Assembly: GCF_001908205.1 (NCBI RefSeq)
Contig: NZ_LGHL01000018.1
Span: 1-46,591, forward strand
Length of the DNA: 46,591 bases
Origin: Bradyrhizobium sp. NAS80.1
Lineage (GTDB): Bacteria > Pseudomonadota > Alphaproteobacteria > Rhizobiales > Xanthobacteraceae
Direction: 5' to 3'
This document shows, in pieces, positions 16,568 through 26,481 of this stretch (positions are counted from its first letter, which is position 1; each line of letters starts with the position of its first letter). The notes under the pieces were generated by a model. That model did no database searches. It was not told the origin of the DNA and worked only from the letters and a program-made list of their open reading frames with translations. Both the position numbers and the translations under genes were made by a program.

Positions 16568-18130
16568 ATGCCAGACTTTGGAACGGCACGTCGTCTCGGA
16601 CAGCTCCTGTCGCGATTGAAGCGCGACACCAATGCAAATGTCGCGGTGACATTTGCGATTGCGCTCGTGCCAATCATCGCGTCCATAGGATGTGCCATCG
16701 ACTACAGCATGGCGGCCCGCATCAAGGCCAAGCTGCAAGGCGCCGCGGATTCGGCGAGCGTCGCCTCGATCTCGGTCAACTCGGCCGGCTATAATGCCGC
16801 GATGGCGATGACGTCGAACGGATCCGTTTCGGCTGGCGTTACCGAGGCGACCAACGTCTTCAACGGAAACGCCTCGACGTACTCGGGCAGCTATAACAGC
16901 CTGGGTGTGACGAGCACCGTCACCAAGACCGGCAACAAGCTCACGTCGAACGTGCAGTTCAGCGCCATTGTGCCCGTCACCTTCATGCGGGTTCTCGGCT
17001 ATCAGACCCTGACCGTGACCGGGGGCTCGTCCTCGACCACGACTCTGCCGCTGTATCTCGATTTCTACCTGACACTGGATGTCTCGGGATCAATGGGCCT
17101 GCCATCGACCACGGCAGAGGCGCAGCGCATGCAGTCGATCAATCCGGACAACTATCGGCAATATCCGACCGGCTGCACGCTGGCCTGCCATTTCTCGCCG
17201 CAGAACAGCGCGTGCACCGATTCCGGAACGCAAGGCTATCCCACGAACAATTACTGCTTGGGGTACGCGATCTCGCGCGTCAGCCAGAGCGGGTATAAGG
17301 GGCTCTTGACGAAGAAGACGACCAACCCCATGGGTGTGCAGTTGCCGTCTTCGATCGTCTCCGGGCTGCCGAATTCGCTGTACTCAAATCTTGCGACGGT
17401 TGCGAACTGTCCGACCGACGGAACCGATTCGTGCATTCAATTGCGTCTGGATGCCGTCGGCTATGCCGTGAACCAGCTGTTCGTCACCGCGAACAAGACC
17501 GAGAAGGTGCCGAGCCAGTTTCGCATCGGTCTCTACCCCTTCATTCGGTATCTCTATTCGTACTTCCCGCTGACCAGCAGCATCAGCGGCTCGACGACCA
17601 ATCCCTCGACCATCAACTACGCCGCTGCCAATCTGGCGACCCTGCTCGATACCAACATGAACTCGAGCCTGGGTTCGGGCGGCACCCATATCGACACGGC
17701 GTTGTCGAGCCTGAACACCCTGATTACGAGCGTGGGCGACGGTAGCGCATGGAACAGCACGCTGCCCTACGTCTTCCTGGTAACCGACGGTGCGCAGGAT
17801 CCGCAGGTCAAGGGCGTGCCCAACGGCTCCTGGTCCGGCAGCAACCATGCCACCACGATTGACCCGGCCACGTCGTGCACGCCGCTGAAGAAGCGCGGCA
17901 TCATCATCTCCGTGCTGTACATTCCCTACCAGCCGATCAACCCGGTCAATGCGTCCTTCGCCAATGACGAGGACGATTACGCCAACTGGAACATCCCGAA
18001 TATTCCGACGAGCCTGCAAAACTGCGCCTCGCCGGGATTTTTCTACACGGCAAATACGCCGGCCGACATTACGGCGGCGTTGAACGCGATGTTTAATCAC
18101 GCGGTGGCGGAGGCCCACATCACCAATTGA
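16568..18130 (+). CDS. TadG-like pilus assembly protein with VWA domain
   Basis: Predicted envelope protein of 520 residues related to TadG of Flp/Tad pilus systems. The N-terminal segment DTNANVAVTFAIALVPIIAS, then IGCAIDYSMAARIKAKLQGA, is the classic TadE/TadG anchor. A von Willebrand A domain begins at FYLTLDVSGSMGLPS, with the MIDAS DxSGS motif intact, and TDGA later in the fold. The ATG at 16568 is seven bases after GGGGG; a TTG at 16550 is less likely. Several Cys pairs in the middle suggest disulfides outside the cytoplasm. No other tad/cpa gene is in the window, so it is an orphan copy. Confidence 0.87.
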   Translation: MPDFGTARRLGQLLSRLKRDTNANVAVTFAIALVPIIASIGCAIDYSMAARIKAKLQGAADSASVASISVNSAGYNAAMAMTSNGSVSAGVTEATNVFNGNASTYSGSYNSLGVTSTVTKTGNKLTSNVQFSAIVPVTFMRVLGYQTLTVTGGSSSTTTLPLYLDFYLTLDVSGSMGLPSTTAEAQRMQSINPDNYRQYPTGCTLACHFSPQNSACTDSGTQGYPTNNYCLGYAISRVSQSGYKGLLTKKTTNPMGVQLPSSIVSGLPNSLYSNLATVANCPTDGTDSCIQLRLDAVGYAVNQLFVTANKTEKVPSQFRIGLYPFIRYLYSYFPLTSSISGSTTNPSTINYAAANLATLLDTNMNSSLGSGGTHIDTALSSLNTLITSVGDGSAWNSTLPYVFLVTDGAQDPQVKGVPNGSWSGSNHATTIDPATSCTPLKKRGIIISVLYIPYQPINPVNASFANDEDDYANWNIPNIPTSLQNCASPGFFYTANTPADITAALNAMFNHAVAEAHITN

Positions 18131-18181
18131 TGGCCCGACGTCGGCGCCGCGCCACCTCGGTGACGGGGAAGAGGAGGCCGC

Positions 18182-18631
18182 CTAGTCGTTGGCTTCGGGC
18201 GGCAGGAAGTCGACCTCGTGCAGGGCCGAGATGCGCACGACCTCGGCCGGGTCGGTCAGATTGTGGAGCTGGTTGAACAGCGCCTCCAGCTTCTGCATCG
18301 GCGAGACCCAGAAAAGTGCGCGGCAGGGCTTGTCGGACTTGTTGAAATAGCCGTGCGGGATGCCGCGAGGCATGCGTACGAGGTCGCCGGCATGGGCCTT
18401 GACCCATTTGCCGTCGAGCTTGAGGTCGAGCGTGCCTTCCTGCACCAGGATGAATTCGTCCTGGGTCGGATGAATGTGCACCGGCACGAACTGGCCGGGC
18501 TCGCTGTTGGTCTCGAACGCGAAGGTGGAGTCGGTGACAGCCTTGGGGAAATAGACCTGGCCCAGGATGTTCCAGCTCTTGCCGCCATAGCCCGTGCCGT
18601 TCGCGGTAATACCTTTCTCGAGTGCAGTCAT
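18182..18631 (-). CDS. Cupin-domain protein
   Basis: Single-domain cupin of 149 residues. Motif 1 reads PVHIHPTQDEFILVQEG (metal-binding His, His, Glu), and motif 2 is PRGIPHGYFN (His). The ATG at 18631 is chosen because GGGAGG lies just upstream; a start at 18694 adds 21 unlikely residues. The protein resembles quercetin-dioxygenase-like cupins, but the substrate cannot be assigned. It lies 78 bp downstream of the histidine kinase gene on the same strand and may be co-transcribed with it. Confidence 0.88.
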   Translation of the reverse strand: MTALEKGITANGTGYGGKSWNILGQVYFPKAVTDSTFAFETNSEPGQFVPVHIHPTQDEFILVQEGTLDLKLDGKWVKAHAGDLVRMPRGIPHGYFNKSDKPCRALFWVSPMQKLEALFNQLHNLTDPAEVVRISALHEVDFLPPEAND

Positions 18632-18709
18632 GCTCGCCTCCCATGGGAATTCCGGCTGTACCGGAGTTTTGCCCAGGCGCCGTGCGGAGTCCATCCGGCC
18701 GGACGGGCG

Positions 18710-20563
18710 CTAGCGCCCGTTGCCGTCAGATTCCTGCTTGCGCAGGAAACGCTCGACGTCATCCTGCACGGAGTAGGGCGTCGGAATCGGATCGCCGGCG
18801 GCATCGACCGCCGTATCGAGAGAGCGGCGCAGCATGCGCGCGAGCTCCGCCTTGCGGTAGGGCTTTGTCAGAAGCGGCGCGCCCATGGTGGCGCGTCCCT
18901 GCGCGTGCGGCGAGTCATAGGCATAGCCCGACGTGAACAGGACCCGCAAGGAAGGCCGCGCCGCCACCATCTGGTCGGCGAGCTCCCGCCCATTGATGCC
19001 GCCGGCCATTACGATGTCGGTGAAGAGCAGGTCGAACGGCGTGCCTTTGGCCGAAACGGCAAGCGCTTCGGTCGCATTGGCGGCCGCGATGACCTTGTAA
19101 CCGAGGCTCTCGAGCTGGACCGTGACGTATTGGCGGACGTCGCGGTCGTCCTCGACGCAAAGGATGGTTTCGGTGCCGCCAACGACCTTGCGCTCGTCAT
19201 AGCCGGCCGGACGAAGCGTGCTGGTCTCGGCCTTCGGCAGATAGATCGTGAACGTCGTGCCGCGGCCTTCGGCGGAATCGACCTTGATGCCACCGCCGGA
19301 CTGCTTGGCGAAGCCGAACACCATGCTGAGGCCAAGCCCCGTGCCCTTGCCGACCTCCTTGGTCGAGAAGAAGGGGTCGAAGATCCGCTCGAGCATGGCT
19401 TGCGGGATGCCCGTGCCGGTGTCTGCGATCTCGATCTCCACATAGTCGCCGGCGTAACCGGCGCCGACCGCGACGGCCTCGCGCACGCCGAACACCACGT
19501 TGCGCGTCGTCAGCGTCAGTTTGCCGCCATCCAGCATCGCGTCGCGGGCGTTGATCGCGAGGTTGAGCAGTGCCGAGCTCAATTGACCGCGGTCGACGAA
19601 GGCGAGCCAGATGTTGCCGTCGAGCCTGGTCACGATCTCGATCTTCTTGTCGAAGGTCGCCAGCAGCAGTCTTGCGAGTTCTTTAATGAGCTCGTTGACG
19701 TCAATCTCAGTCGGCTGGAGCGCCTGCTTGCGGGCAAAGGACAACAGGCTCGACGTCAGCGCGGCGCCGCGATCGGCAGCCTCGCTGATCAGCTTTGTGA
19801 TAGTCGCAAGCGGCGGATTGTCCTTCACGGCGTCGGCGAGGATCTCGATTGTGCCCGTGATCACCGTGAGCATGTTGTTGAATTCGTGCGCGATGCCGCC
19901 GGTGAGCTGGCCGACCGCCTCCATCTTCTGGGATTGGATCAGCTGCTCCTCGGCAGCGCGCTTCTGGGTGACGTCCCTGACGAAATTGTTGATGATGATG
20001 CGCCCTCCGAGGTGCAGGGCCGTGCTCGACGCCTCGATCAGGATCTCCTCGCCGCTCCGGTGCAGCAGGCTCGCTTCGAAGCGGATGCCGATCGGCGTAT
20101 TCGACAATTCCGGCAGCAGTCGCATCATGCGTTGCCTGAAGCCGTCGCGGAGCGGCTCGGCGACGAGGAGGTTGACGACGTCGGTCCCGAGCGCCTCCTG
20201 CCGCGTCCAACCGGTCAGGGCCTCGGCCTGGAAGCTCCACTCCAGGACGACACCATTCGCATCGGTCTGAATGAAGGCATCGAGCGCGGTCTTGATGACG
20301 GCGTGCGTCATCTGTGCGCTGACCTGCGCCTGCTCAGCCAGTTGCGCAGCGGTGCGTTTTTCCTGCGACGTCTCGATCTTGTGCGTGCACAGCCGCGCGA
20401 GCAGTACCGCAAAGGCGACGCTTGCGAGCAGGGCAACGATCTGGGGCGTGCCGAACCCACGCGAATCAGCGGTTCCGGTCGCGGCATAGGAGGCCAGAAG
20501 AGCAACGGTGGTCACGATGACCTGCGCGGCCATCGCGAGTGTCAAAAGCCACCTGAGTTTCAT
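18710..20563 (-). CDS. Hybrid sensor histidine kinase
   Basis: Inner-membrane sensor of 617 residues. Two hydrophobic helices (about 5-26 and 40-58) enclose a short periplasmic loop, so sensing is probably intramembrane or cytoplasmic. A PAS domain follows (90-200), then HisKA with the phospho-acceptor in GGIAHEFNN (His226), HATPase with [17 protein letters not shown] and [11 protein letters not shown], and a C-terminal receiver (from about 466) with Asp471/Asp472 and phospho-Asp516 in [11 protein letters not shown]. All kinase motifs look intact. No separate response regulator is adjacent. The XRE-cupin regulator upstream is on the same strand, with a 140-bp gap. Confidence 0.95.
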   Translation of the reverse strand: MKLRWLLTLAMAAQVIVTTVALLASYAATGTADSRGFGTPQIVALLASVAFAVLLARLCTHKIETSQEKRTAAQLAEQAQVSAQMTHAVIKTALDAFIQTDANGVVLEWSFQAEALTGWTRQEALGTDVVNLLVAEPLRDGFRQRMMRLLPELSNTPIGIRFEASLLHRSGEEILIEASSTALHLGGRIIINNFVRDVTQKRAAEEQLIQSQKMEAVGQLTGGIAHEFNNMLTVITGTIEILADAVKDNPPLATITKLISEAADRGAALTSSLLSFARKQALQPTEIDVNELIKELARLLLATFDKKIEIVTRLDGNIWLAFVDRGQLSSALLNLAINARDAMLDGGKLTLTTRNVVFGVREAVAVGAGYAGDYVEIEIADTGTGIPQAMLERIFDPFFSTKEVGKGTGLGLSMVFGFAKQSGGGIKVDSAEGRGTTFTIYLPKAETSTLRPAGYDERKVVGGTETILCVEDDRDVRQYVTVQLESLGYKVIAAANATEALAVSAKGTPFDLLFTDIVMAGGINGRELADQMVAARPSLRVLFTSGYAYDSPHAQGRATMGAPLLTKPYRKAELARMLRRSLDTAVDAAGDPIPTPYSVQDDVERFLRKQESDGNGR

Positions 20564-20703
20564 GGTCTCACACCAAAGACGTCACTCGCGGACCCTTGCT
20601 CCCGACCTGTAAATCGAGTCCGGCTTCACGTGGCTACAGACTCCGTGCGCCGGCGTCGAGGGGCAATTCCCGGCGGTATCGGGGCGCAGGCGTTCCTCGC
20701 GCC

Positions 20704-21336
20704 TCAGCCTGCGGGAGAATCGGTCTGGCGCAGCGTCGTCACCCAGATCACGCGCGCCGCCTGCTGGGTCGGGTTGTCGAACATGTGCGGCACGATGCTC
20801 GGAAAGCAGAAGCTGTCGCCGGCCTTGAGCAGGTGAGCCTGGTTGTCGAGCCACAGCCGCAGGCTGCCGGACAGGATGTAGCCGGCCTTCTCGCCGGTGT
20901 GCTGCAGGAAGTCGGTGCCGGACGAGGCGCCGGGATTGAGCGTGAGCTCGTAGAGTTCGAGCTGGCCCTTTTCCTCCGGGGTGAGGGCTTCCTTGACGAC
21001 GCCGCTGGCGGTCAGCCGCAGCAGGCGCCGGCTGTTCTTGCGCACGATGTAGCGCTGCAGGTCGGCGGGATCGCTGGTTTCGAAGAAGTAGGAGATCGGT
21101 ACGTCCAGCGCGATGCTGAGCAGGCGCAGGGTACGTATCGACGGCATGGCGCGCGCGCGTTCGAGCTGGCTGATCATACCGGTGGACAGGCCGGTCTTGT
21201 TGGCAACGTCCTGAATCGAGAGGCCCGCACGCTGGCGCAGCAGTCGCACGGTTTCGCCGAGGCGCTGGTCGACCGCGTCGTCGGCCTCGATCGTCGGGGC
21301 GTCCTTCGGACCGTTCGTGTCGCCGCGACCATCCAT
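20704..21336 (-). CDS. XRE-family regulator with C-terminal cupin domain
   Basis: Transcription factor of 210 residues. The helix-turn-helix lies at about 26-80 (ETVRLLRQRAGLSIQDVANK, then TGLSTGMISQLERARAMPS) and a cupin sensor at about 130-205 (LQHTGEKAGYILSGSLRLWL; DSFCFPSIVPHMFDNPT). This PuuR-like class usually represses amine or amino-acid catabolic genes and is relieved by the small molecule bound in the cupin. It is divergent from the ABC transporter/oxidase operon at 21554-29286, which is the obvious target. A candidate operator is at 21451-21470. Confidence 0.93.
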   Translation of the reverse strand: MDGRGDTNGPKDAPTIEADDAVDQRLGETVRLLRQRAGLSIQDVANKTGLSTGMISQLERARAMPSIRTLRLLSIALDVPISYFFETSDPADLQRYIVRKNSRRLLRLTASGVVKEALTPEEKGQLELYELTLNPGASSGTDFLQHTGEKAGYILSGSLRLWLDNQAHLLKAGDSFCFPSIVPHMFDNPTQQAARVIWVTTLRQTDSPAG

Positions 21337-21450
21337 GTCGCTCTCCCATGCATCGTCTTACCGCCGCACCGTATTGGTCCGGGGCTTCAGTTGGAGTGAA
21401 AAGGTCGCGCATACTAGCAATGCGATTGACAGCTGTATTTAGTCATGATG

Positions 21451-21470
21451 AAATTTTGATCGAAAAATTT
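21451..21470. promoter_or_regulatory. Interrupted AT-rich palindrome, candidate operator for the XRE-cupin regulator
   Basis: AAATTTT (21451-21457) and AAAATTT (21464-21470) are exact complements around six bases, GATCGA. It stands out as AT-rich in GC-rich surroundings and lies between the divergent regulator and transporter operon. A TTGACA hexamer at 21426-21431 precedes it, so a protein bound here would overlap the downstream part of a promoter. The best -10 candidate is weak, so the promoter itself is uncertain. Confidence 0.45.
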
Positions 21471-21553
21471 AGAAGCACTAAAGCCCACTCCTGTCCCTTG
21501 CCGGGGTCTCGGGGCGCGGGAGACGGCTGCGTGTGGGGAACGGAGAGTGGGTC

Positions 21554-23242
21554 ATGGCGGATGACACCGGCAAGTTCGGCGTTGGGGGACTGAATCTCGG
21601 CATTCCGAATCGCCGACAATTCTTCCAGCTCGGCGCGGGCGCCGCGGCGGGATGGGGTCTTTCAGGCTCCGCCTTTGCCCAGACTGAACGGCCGAGCAAT
21701 CCGCCGGCCAAGCCGCGTGGGCAGGTGATCGCGGCATTGTCGCAGGAGCCGACTGTCTTCCATCCCCTGATGCCGGGCATCGAGGTCGATCAGGGCATCT
21801 GGTGGCAGGTCTTCTCGCCGCTCTGGTTCATCGAACCCGACGGCAAGTTCGTCCCCGATCTCGCGCGTGAAGTGCCGACCATCGAGAATGGCGGCCTGTC
21901 GGCCGACGGCTTGACCTGGAAGATCAAGCTGCGCAGCAACGTGAAGTGGCATGACGGAACGCCGTTCACGGCTGAGGACGTGAAGTTCTCGCTCGAACTG
22001 ATCAACAACCCCGATTTCCGCGTCCGCAACCGCGTCGGCCACAACCTCGTCAAGGACATCAAGGTCGTCGCGCCCGACGAGATCCACTGGCGGATGGAGT
22101 CTCCCTATTCGCCGTACATGTCGATCCTGTCGCTCACCTTCATCGTGCCAAAGCACATCCTGGAGAAGGTGTCGGATCCGAATTCCTCACCGTTCCACAA
22201 CGCGCCGGTCGGCACAGGGCCGTTCCGTTGGGCCGAGCGCGTGCCCGGCGACCACATTCAATTGAATGCCCATGCCGGCTACCACGGCAAAGGTCCCTAC
22301 GTAGAGCGCGTGGTCTTCAAATACATTCCGGACCTCACGGTCCTCTTCACGCAGTTCCGCACCGGACAGGTCGACTACACCGGCCTGCAAGGCATCCTGC
22401 CGAACTTCGTGCAGGAGGCGAAGACGCTGAAGGGCCGCAAGATCTTCGTCTCGGCGACGTCCTCGGTGGAGCACATCGCGCCCAATCTGGAATTCGGCCC
22501 TCTCGCCGACCGTGCGGTGCGTGAGGCGCTCTATCTCGCCATCAACAAGCAGGCGATCATCGATGCGCTGAACTACGGCCTGCCGACGCAGACCGAAAGC
22601 TTCGTGCCGCAGCAGGCCTGGTCGTTCCAGCAGGGGCTGCCGCAACACAAATACGATCCGGCCAAGGCGAATGCGCTGCTCGACGCGGCCGGATGGACGC
22701 GCGGCTCCGGCGGCATCCGTGAGAAGAGCGGCATCAAGCTCGAATTCACCAACTCGACGACGTCAGGAAATGCGGTGCGCGAGCAGACCCAGCAACTCCT
22801 GATCCAGGACTGGCGCGCGATCGGCGCGGCGATGCGCGTGAACAACATGCCGGCTGCGGTGATCTGGGGCGACTTCTGGCAGCAGTCGAAGTTCAACTCG
22901 GTGCTGGTGTCCGTGAACTTCATGCTGGGCAGCGACCCTGATGTGACGCCGCGCTTCGGCTCCGGTGCCATTCCCGCCAAGGGCGGCCGCGGCTACAACA
23001 CTTATCAGTACAAGAGCGCCGAGGCCGATCGTCTCCTCGCCGAAGGCGCGAAGCAGTTCGACCTGGCCCTGCGCAAGACGACCTATGGCGATCTGCAAAA
23101 GCTAATCCGCAACGACCTCGCGATCTTGCCGCTGTACCAGGGCTTCATCGCCGAAGGTGTGAAGGAAGGGCTGCAGGGCTTCCGTCCCAACATCAACACC
23201 TCCATCAACTGCTGGAACATCCGCGAATGGTACTGGGCTTGA
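21554..23242 (+). CDS. Oligopeptide-type ABC transporter substrate-binding protein (family 5)
   Basis: Periplasmic receptor of 562 residues, usual for DppA/OppA-like proteins. A twin-arginine-like signal (NRRQFFQLGAGAAAG, cleavage after GSAFA) suggests Tat export. The family hallmark TWKIKLRSNVKWHDGTPFTA follows, then EDVKFSLE. The ATG at 21554 has GGAGAG upstream; a GTG at 21533 is the alternative. First gene of an operon with two permeases, an oxidase, a dehydrogenase and a fused ATPase. Family 5 receptors also bind opines, modified amino acids and heterocyclic compounds, so peptide is not assured as the ligand. Confidence 0.93.
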   Translation: MADDTGKFGVGGLNLGIPNRRQFFQLGAGAAAGWGLSGSAFAQTERPSNPPAKPRGQVIAALSQEPTVFHPLMPGIEVDQGIWWQVFSPLWFIEPDGKFVPDLAREVPTIENGGLSADGLTWKIKLRSNVKWHDGTPFTAEDVKFSLELINNPDFRVRNRVGHNLVKDIKVVAPDEIHWRMESPYSPYMSILSLTFIVPKHILEKVSDPNSSPFHNAPVGTGPFRWAERVPGDHIQLNAHAGYHGKGPYVERVVFKYIPDLTVLFTQFRTGQVDYTGLQGILPNFVQEAKTLKGRKIFVSATSSVEHIAPNLEFGPLADRAVREALYLAINKQAIIDALNYGLPTQTESFVPQQAWSFQQGLPQHKYDPAKANALLDAAGWTRGSGGIREKSGIKLEFTNSTTSGNAVREQTQQLLIQDWRAIGAAMRVNNMPAAVIWGDFWQQSKFNSVLVSVNFMLGSDPDVTPRFGSGAIPAKGGRGYNTYQYKSAEADRLLAEGAKQFDLALRKTTYGDLQKLIRNDLAILPLYQGFIAEGVKEGLQGFRPNINTSINCWNIREWYWA

Positions 23243-23269
23243 CGCGTCCGGTTCGCGGGGCAGCCTGAG

Positions 23270-24220
23270 ATGGCCCGTTACGTCGTCAACCGCCTGGCGC
23301 AGGCGATCATGCTGCTGGTGATCGTCTCCGCGATCGGCTTTGCCATCCTGCATCTGGCGCCAGGCGGTCCGCTCTCGCAATTCGCGGCGTCCGCGCAGAT
23401 GACGCAGGAGGATCTCGATCGCGTCACCAAACAGCTCGGGCTCGATCGTCCTCTGCCGATCCAGTATCTCGACTGGTTCGGTCGCATGCTCAGGGGAGAT
23501 TGGGGCAAGTCCTATCGCGACGGCGATGCGGTGCTGTCCGTGATCTCGTCGCATCTTGGTGCGACTCTGGAGCTGATGGCAACCGCGACCATCATTGCGG
23601 TCCTGCTCGGCTGCTGGATCGGCGTGCTCGGCGCGCTGCGCCGCTATTCGCTGTTCGATACGCTGGCGACGGTCGGCGCCATGATTGCGCTGTCGATCCC
23701 GACCTTCTGGTTCGGCCTCGTCACCATCTACGTCTTCTCGGTGAAGCTCGGCTGGTTGCCGGCGGGCAACCGCGAGACCGTTGGCGATGGCTCGCTGCTT
23801 GACCTGTTGCATCACCTGATTGCGCCGGCGATGGTGCTGGCGCTGGTCGAGACCGCAATGTGGGGCCGCTTCATGCGCTCGTCCATGCTCGAGGTGATCA
23901 ATCAGGACTACATCCGCACTGCGCGCGCCAAGGGCATGCCGGAATGGCGCATCCTCACGGTGCACGCCTTGCGCAACGCGCTGCTGCCGATGATCACCGT
24001 CGCCGGCCTTCAGTTTCCGACGCTGCTCGGCGGCGCGCTTGTTGCCGAGACCGTGTTCACCTGGCCCGGCATGGGCCGGCTGTTCCTCGATTCCATCGGC
24101 TATCGCGACTATCCCGTGGTGATGGGCATCCTGATGTTCTCGGCGACCATGGTGCTGATCGGCTCGCTGCTCGCCGACATCCTCTACGCGGTCGTCGATC
24201 CGCGCATCAGGGTAGGCTAG
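23270..24220 (+). CDS. ABC transporter permease, DppB type
   Basis: Inner-membrane permease of 316 residues. It begins MARYVVNRLAQAIMLLVIVS, the standard DppB start, with a periplasmic loop after helix 1 and about six helices. The EAA coupling motif for the ATPase is in RTARAKGMPEWRILTVHALR. It starts 27 bp after the binding-protein gene and ends 3 bp before the second permease, so translation is likely linked. Confidence 0.96.
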   Translation: MARYVVNRLAQAIMLLVIVSAIGFAILHLAPGGPLSQFAASAQMTQEDLDRVTKQLGLDRPLPIQYLDWFGRMLRGDWGKSYRDGDAVLSVISSHLGATLELMATATIIAVLLGCWIGVLGALRRYSLFDTLATVGAMIALSIPTFWFGLVTIYVFSVKLGWLPAGNRETVGDGSLLDLLHHLIAPAMVLALVETAMWGRFMRSSMLEVINQDYIRTARAKGMPEWRILTVHALRNALLPMITVAGLQFPTLLGGALVAETVFTWPGMGRLFLDSIGYRDYPVVMGILMFSATMVLIGSLLADILYAVVDPRIRVG

Positions 24221-24223
24221 GCG

Positions 24224-25099
24224 ATGGCAACTGCAGTCTTGTCCACCGCTGCACCCGCGCCCGGCCAGGCCGCCTGGCGGCGCTTCTGCCGGCACCGGCT
24301 GGCTCTGGCAGGTGCCGTGATCATTCTGGTCCTCGTCCTCGGCTCGGCGTTCGGCCCTTACCTCCTGCCGTTCGACGACACCTATATCGACATCATGAAG
24401 CGGTTCGGGCCGCCGCTCTCGGGTGCGCATATCCTCGGCACCGACGAGCTCGGCCGCGATGTGCTGGCGCGGCTGATGATGGGCGGGCGCGTGTCGCTCT
24501 CGATCGGCATCGTCACGATGGTGATCGCGATGGCGGTCGGAATCGTCGTCGGCGCCTTCGCCGGGTTCTATGGCGGCGTGGTCGGCGCCGTCCTGATGCG
24601 GCTCGTCGATGCTGTGCTGTGCTTTCCAACGATCTTTCTGCTGCTCGCGCTGGCGGCGCTGACCGAGCCCGGCCTCGTCACCACCACCGTGCTGATCGCG
24701 GCAACCGCGTGGATGGGAGTTGCCCGCGTTGTCGAAGCACAGGTGCGTTCACTCAGGGAGCGCGAATTCGCGGTTGCAGCGCTCGCCTTCGGCTCATCGA
24801 ACCTGCGGATCATGTTCCGCGAGCTCGTGCCGAACGCGATCGCGCCGATCGTGGTGGCGGCGACGCTGAACGTCGCCAAGGCGATCCTGCTGGAATCCTA
24901 TGTCAGCTATCTCGGCTATGGCATCCAGCCGCCGGCCGCGAGCTGGGGCAACATGCTCAACAACGCACAGATCTATCTCACCAGCGCGCCGTGGCTCGCG
25001 ATCGCGCCGGGTGTCGCCATCACGCTGGCGGTGACGAGCTTCAACTTCCTCGGCGATGGTCTGCGCGATGCGCTCGATCCGCGAATGAACATCCCATGA
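24224..25099 (+). CDS. ABC transporter permease, DppC type
   Basis: Second membrane subunit, 291 residues. It shows the DppC features: an N-terminal cytoplasmic tail, a helix (LALAGAVIILVLVLGSAFGP), the HILGTDELGRDVLARLMMGG motif after the first loop, and the coupling segment VRSLREREFAVAALAFGSSN. Forms the channel with the DppB-type partner. A 40-bp gap separates it from the oxidase gene. Confidence 0.96.
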   Translation: MATAVLSTAAPAPGQAAWRRFCRHRLALAGAVIILVLVLGSAFGPYLLPFDDTYIDIMKRFGPPLSGAHILGTDELGRDVLARLMMGGRVSLSIGIVTMVIAMAVGIVVGAFAGFYGGVVGAVLMRLVDAVLCFPTIFLLLALAALTEPGLVTTTVLIAATAWMGVARVVEAQVRSLREREFAVAALAFGSSNLRIMFRELVPNAIAPIVVAATLNVAKAILLESYVSYLGYGIQPPAASWGNMLNNAQIYLTSAPWLAIAPGVAITLAVTSFNFLGDGLRDALDPRMNIP

Positions 25100-25139
25100 C
25101 GCGCAAGATCTCGATCGAACTGAATAGCAGGAGTGCATC

Positions 25140-26468
25140 ATGTCCCCGCCGCTCAACCGTATAACCAGCGACGAACGCCTGCCGGCGCAGGTGGACGTCG
25201 TCGTCATCGGCGGCGGCGTCATCGGCGTCTCAGCGGCTTATCATCTGGCGAAGAAGGGCCACTCCGTCGCCCTGGTCGAGAAGGGACATGTCGGCGGCGA
25301 GCAGTCGAGCCGCAATTGGGGCTGGTGCCGCCAGCAGGGCCGCGCGCGCGAGGAAATTCCGCTGGCCCGCGAGGCGCTGCGGCTGTGGGAGGACATGCAG
25401 AACGATGCCGGTGTCGATGCCGGCTTCCGCCGCACCGGCGTGCTGTTCCTGACCAAGAGCAAGGACGAGCTCGCGAGCTGGGAGCGCTGGGCCGCGGTTG
25501 CGCGCGAGATGCAGGTCCATTCGACCGTATTGACGCCGGCCGAGGTCGCCGAGCGCATGCCCGGCAATACCGACAAATGGGTCGGCGGCCTGCACACGCC
25601 GAGCGACGGGCGCGCCGAGCCGTCGATGGCCGTGCCCGCGCTCGCCACTGCCGCGCGAAAACACGGCGTCACTATCCATCAGGGCTGCGCCGCGCGCGGA
25701 CTGGAGACCCAGGGCGGGCGTGTCAGCGCTGTCGTCACCGAGAAGGGAACGATTCGCACGCAATCCGTGCTGCTGTCAGGTGGTGCGTGGTCGTCGCTGT
25801 TCTGCCGGCGCCACGGCATCGAGCTGCCGATCGGTCTCGTCAACGCCACCGCATGCCGGACAACGCCGGGACCTGAGATCACCTCGGGCGCGCTCGGCAC
25901 CGATCTCTACTGCATCCGCCGCCGCCTCGACGGCGGTTTTACGCTGGCGCTGCGCAACCGCGGTACCGTCGAGCTGTCACCGGATCTGTTCCGCTACGCG
26001 CGCACCTTCTGGCCAACCTACCTGCATCGCCGCAACGGTCTGAAGATGTCGTTCGGCAAGTCGTTCTTCGACCAGATCATGCGCGGCACCAGCTGGAGTT
26101 TTGACAAGCCGTCGCCGTTCGAGGCCGAGCGCGTGCGCGATCCGGCGCCGGACATGTCGCTGGTCAATGCGGCGCTGGCTTCGCTGATCAAGGCGAACCC
26201 GGAATTGAAGGACATCGAGATCGCGGAAGCCTGGGGCGGCACGATCGACTGCACGCCGGACACGATCCCCGTGGTCTCGCCGGTCGATGCGCTGCCGGGC
26301 TTCTTCCTTGCCACCGGCTTCTCCGGCCACGGCTTCGGCATCGGTCCCGCCGCGGGCAAGCTCGCCGCCGACATCGTGACCGGCGCGACGCCGCTGGTCG
26401 ATCCCGCCGCCTACAGCCACAAGCGCGTGATCGATGGCCGGCGGCTCGCGCCGGTCAGCCCGTTCTGA
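25140..26468 (+). CDS. FAD-dependent amine/amino-acid oxidoreductase (DAO family)
   Basis: Flavoprotein of 442 residues in the glycine/sarcosine/D-amino-acid oxidase superfamily. The FAD-binding fold starts VDVVVIGGGVIGVSAAYHLA (GGGVIG at 24-29), followed by the acidic ribose contact ALVEKG, and ends with the family C-terminal motif GFFLATGFSGHGFGIGPAAG. Such enzymes oxidise C-N bonds, giving an imine that hydrolyses to a 2-oxo acid or aldehyde. Its place inside the importer operon suggests it acts on the imported compound. There is no signal peptide, so it is cytoplasmic. Whether oxygen or another acceptor is used cannot be told. Confidence 0.92.
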   Translation: MSPPLNRITSDERLPAQVDVVVIGGGVIGVSAAYHLAKKGHSVALVEKGHVGGEQSSRNWGWCRQQGRAREEIPLAREALRLWEDMQNDAGVDAGFRRTGVLFLTKSKDELASWERWAAVAREMQVHSTVLTPAEVAERMPGNTDKWVGGLHTPSDGRAEPSMAVPALATAARKHGVTIHQGCAARGLETQGGRVSAVVTEKGTIRTQSVLLSGGAWSSLFCRRHGIELPIGLVNATACRTTPGPEITSGALGTDLYCIRRRLDGGFTLALRNRGTVELSPDLFRYARTFWPTYLHRRNGLKMSFGKSFFDQIMRGTSWSFDKPSPFEAERVRDPAPDMSLVNAALASLIKANPELKDIEIAEAWGGTIDCTPDTIPVVSPVDALPGFFLATGFSGHGFGIGPAAGKLAADIVTGATPLVDPAAYSHKRVIDGRRLAPVSPF

Positions 26469-26481
26469 GAGCTGTCGCGGC

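Noticed and set aside
18218..20836. An 872-residue open frame on the plus strand over the histidine kinase gene
   Set aside because: It is antisense to a kinase with all catalytic motifs and to the end of the cupin gene; composition is Arg/Asp/His/Leu-rich as usual for GC-rich shadows.
21426..21455. Full sigma-70 promoter for the importer operon
   Set aside because: TTGACA is good but no acceptable -10 hexamer lies 16-18 bases downstream.
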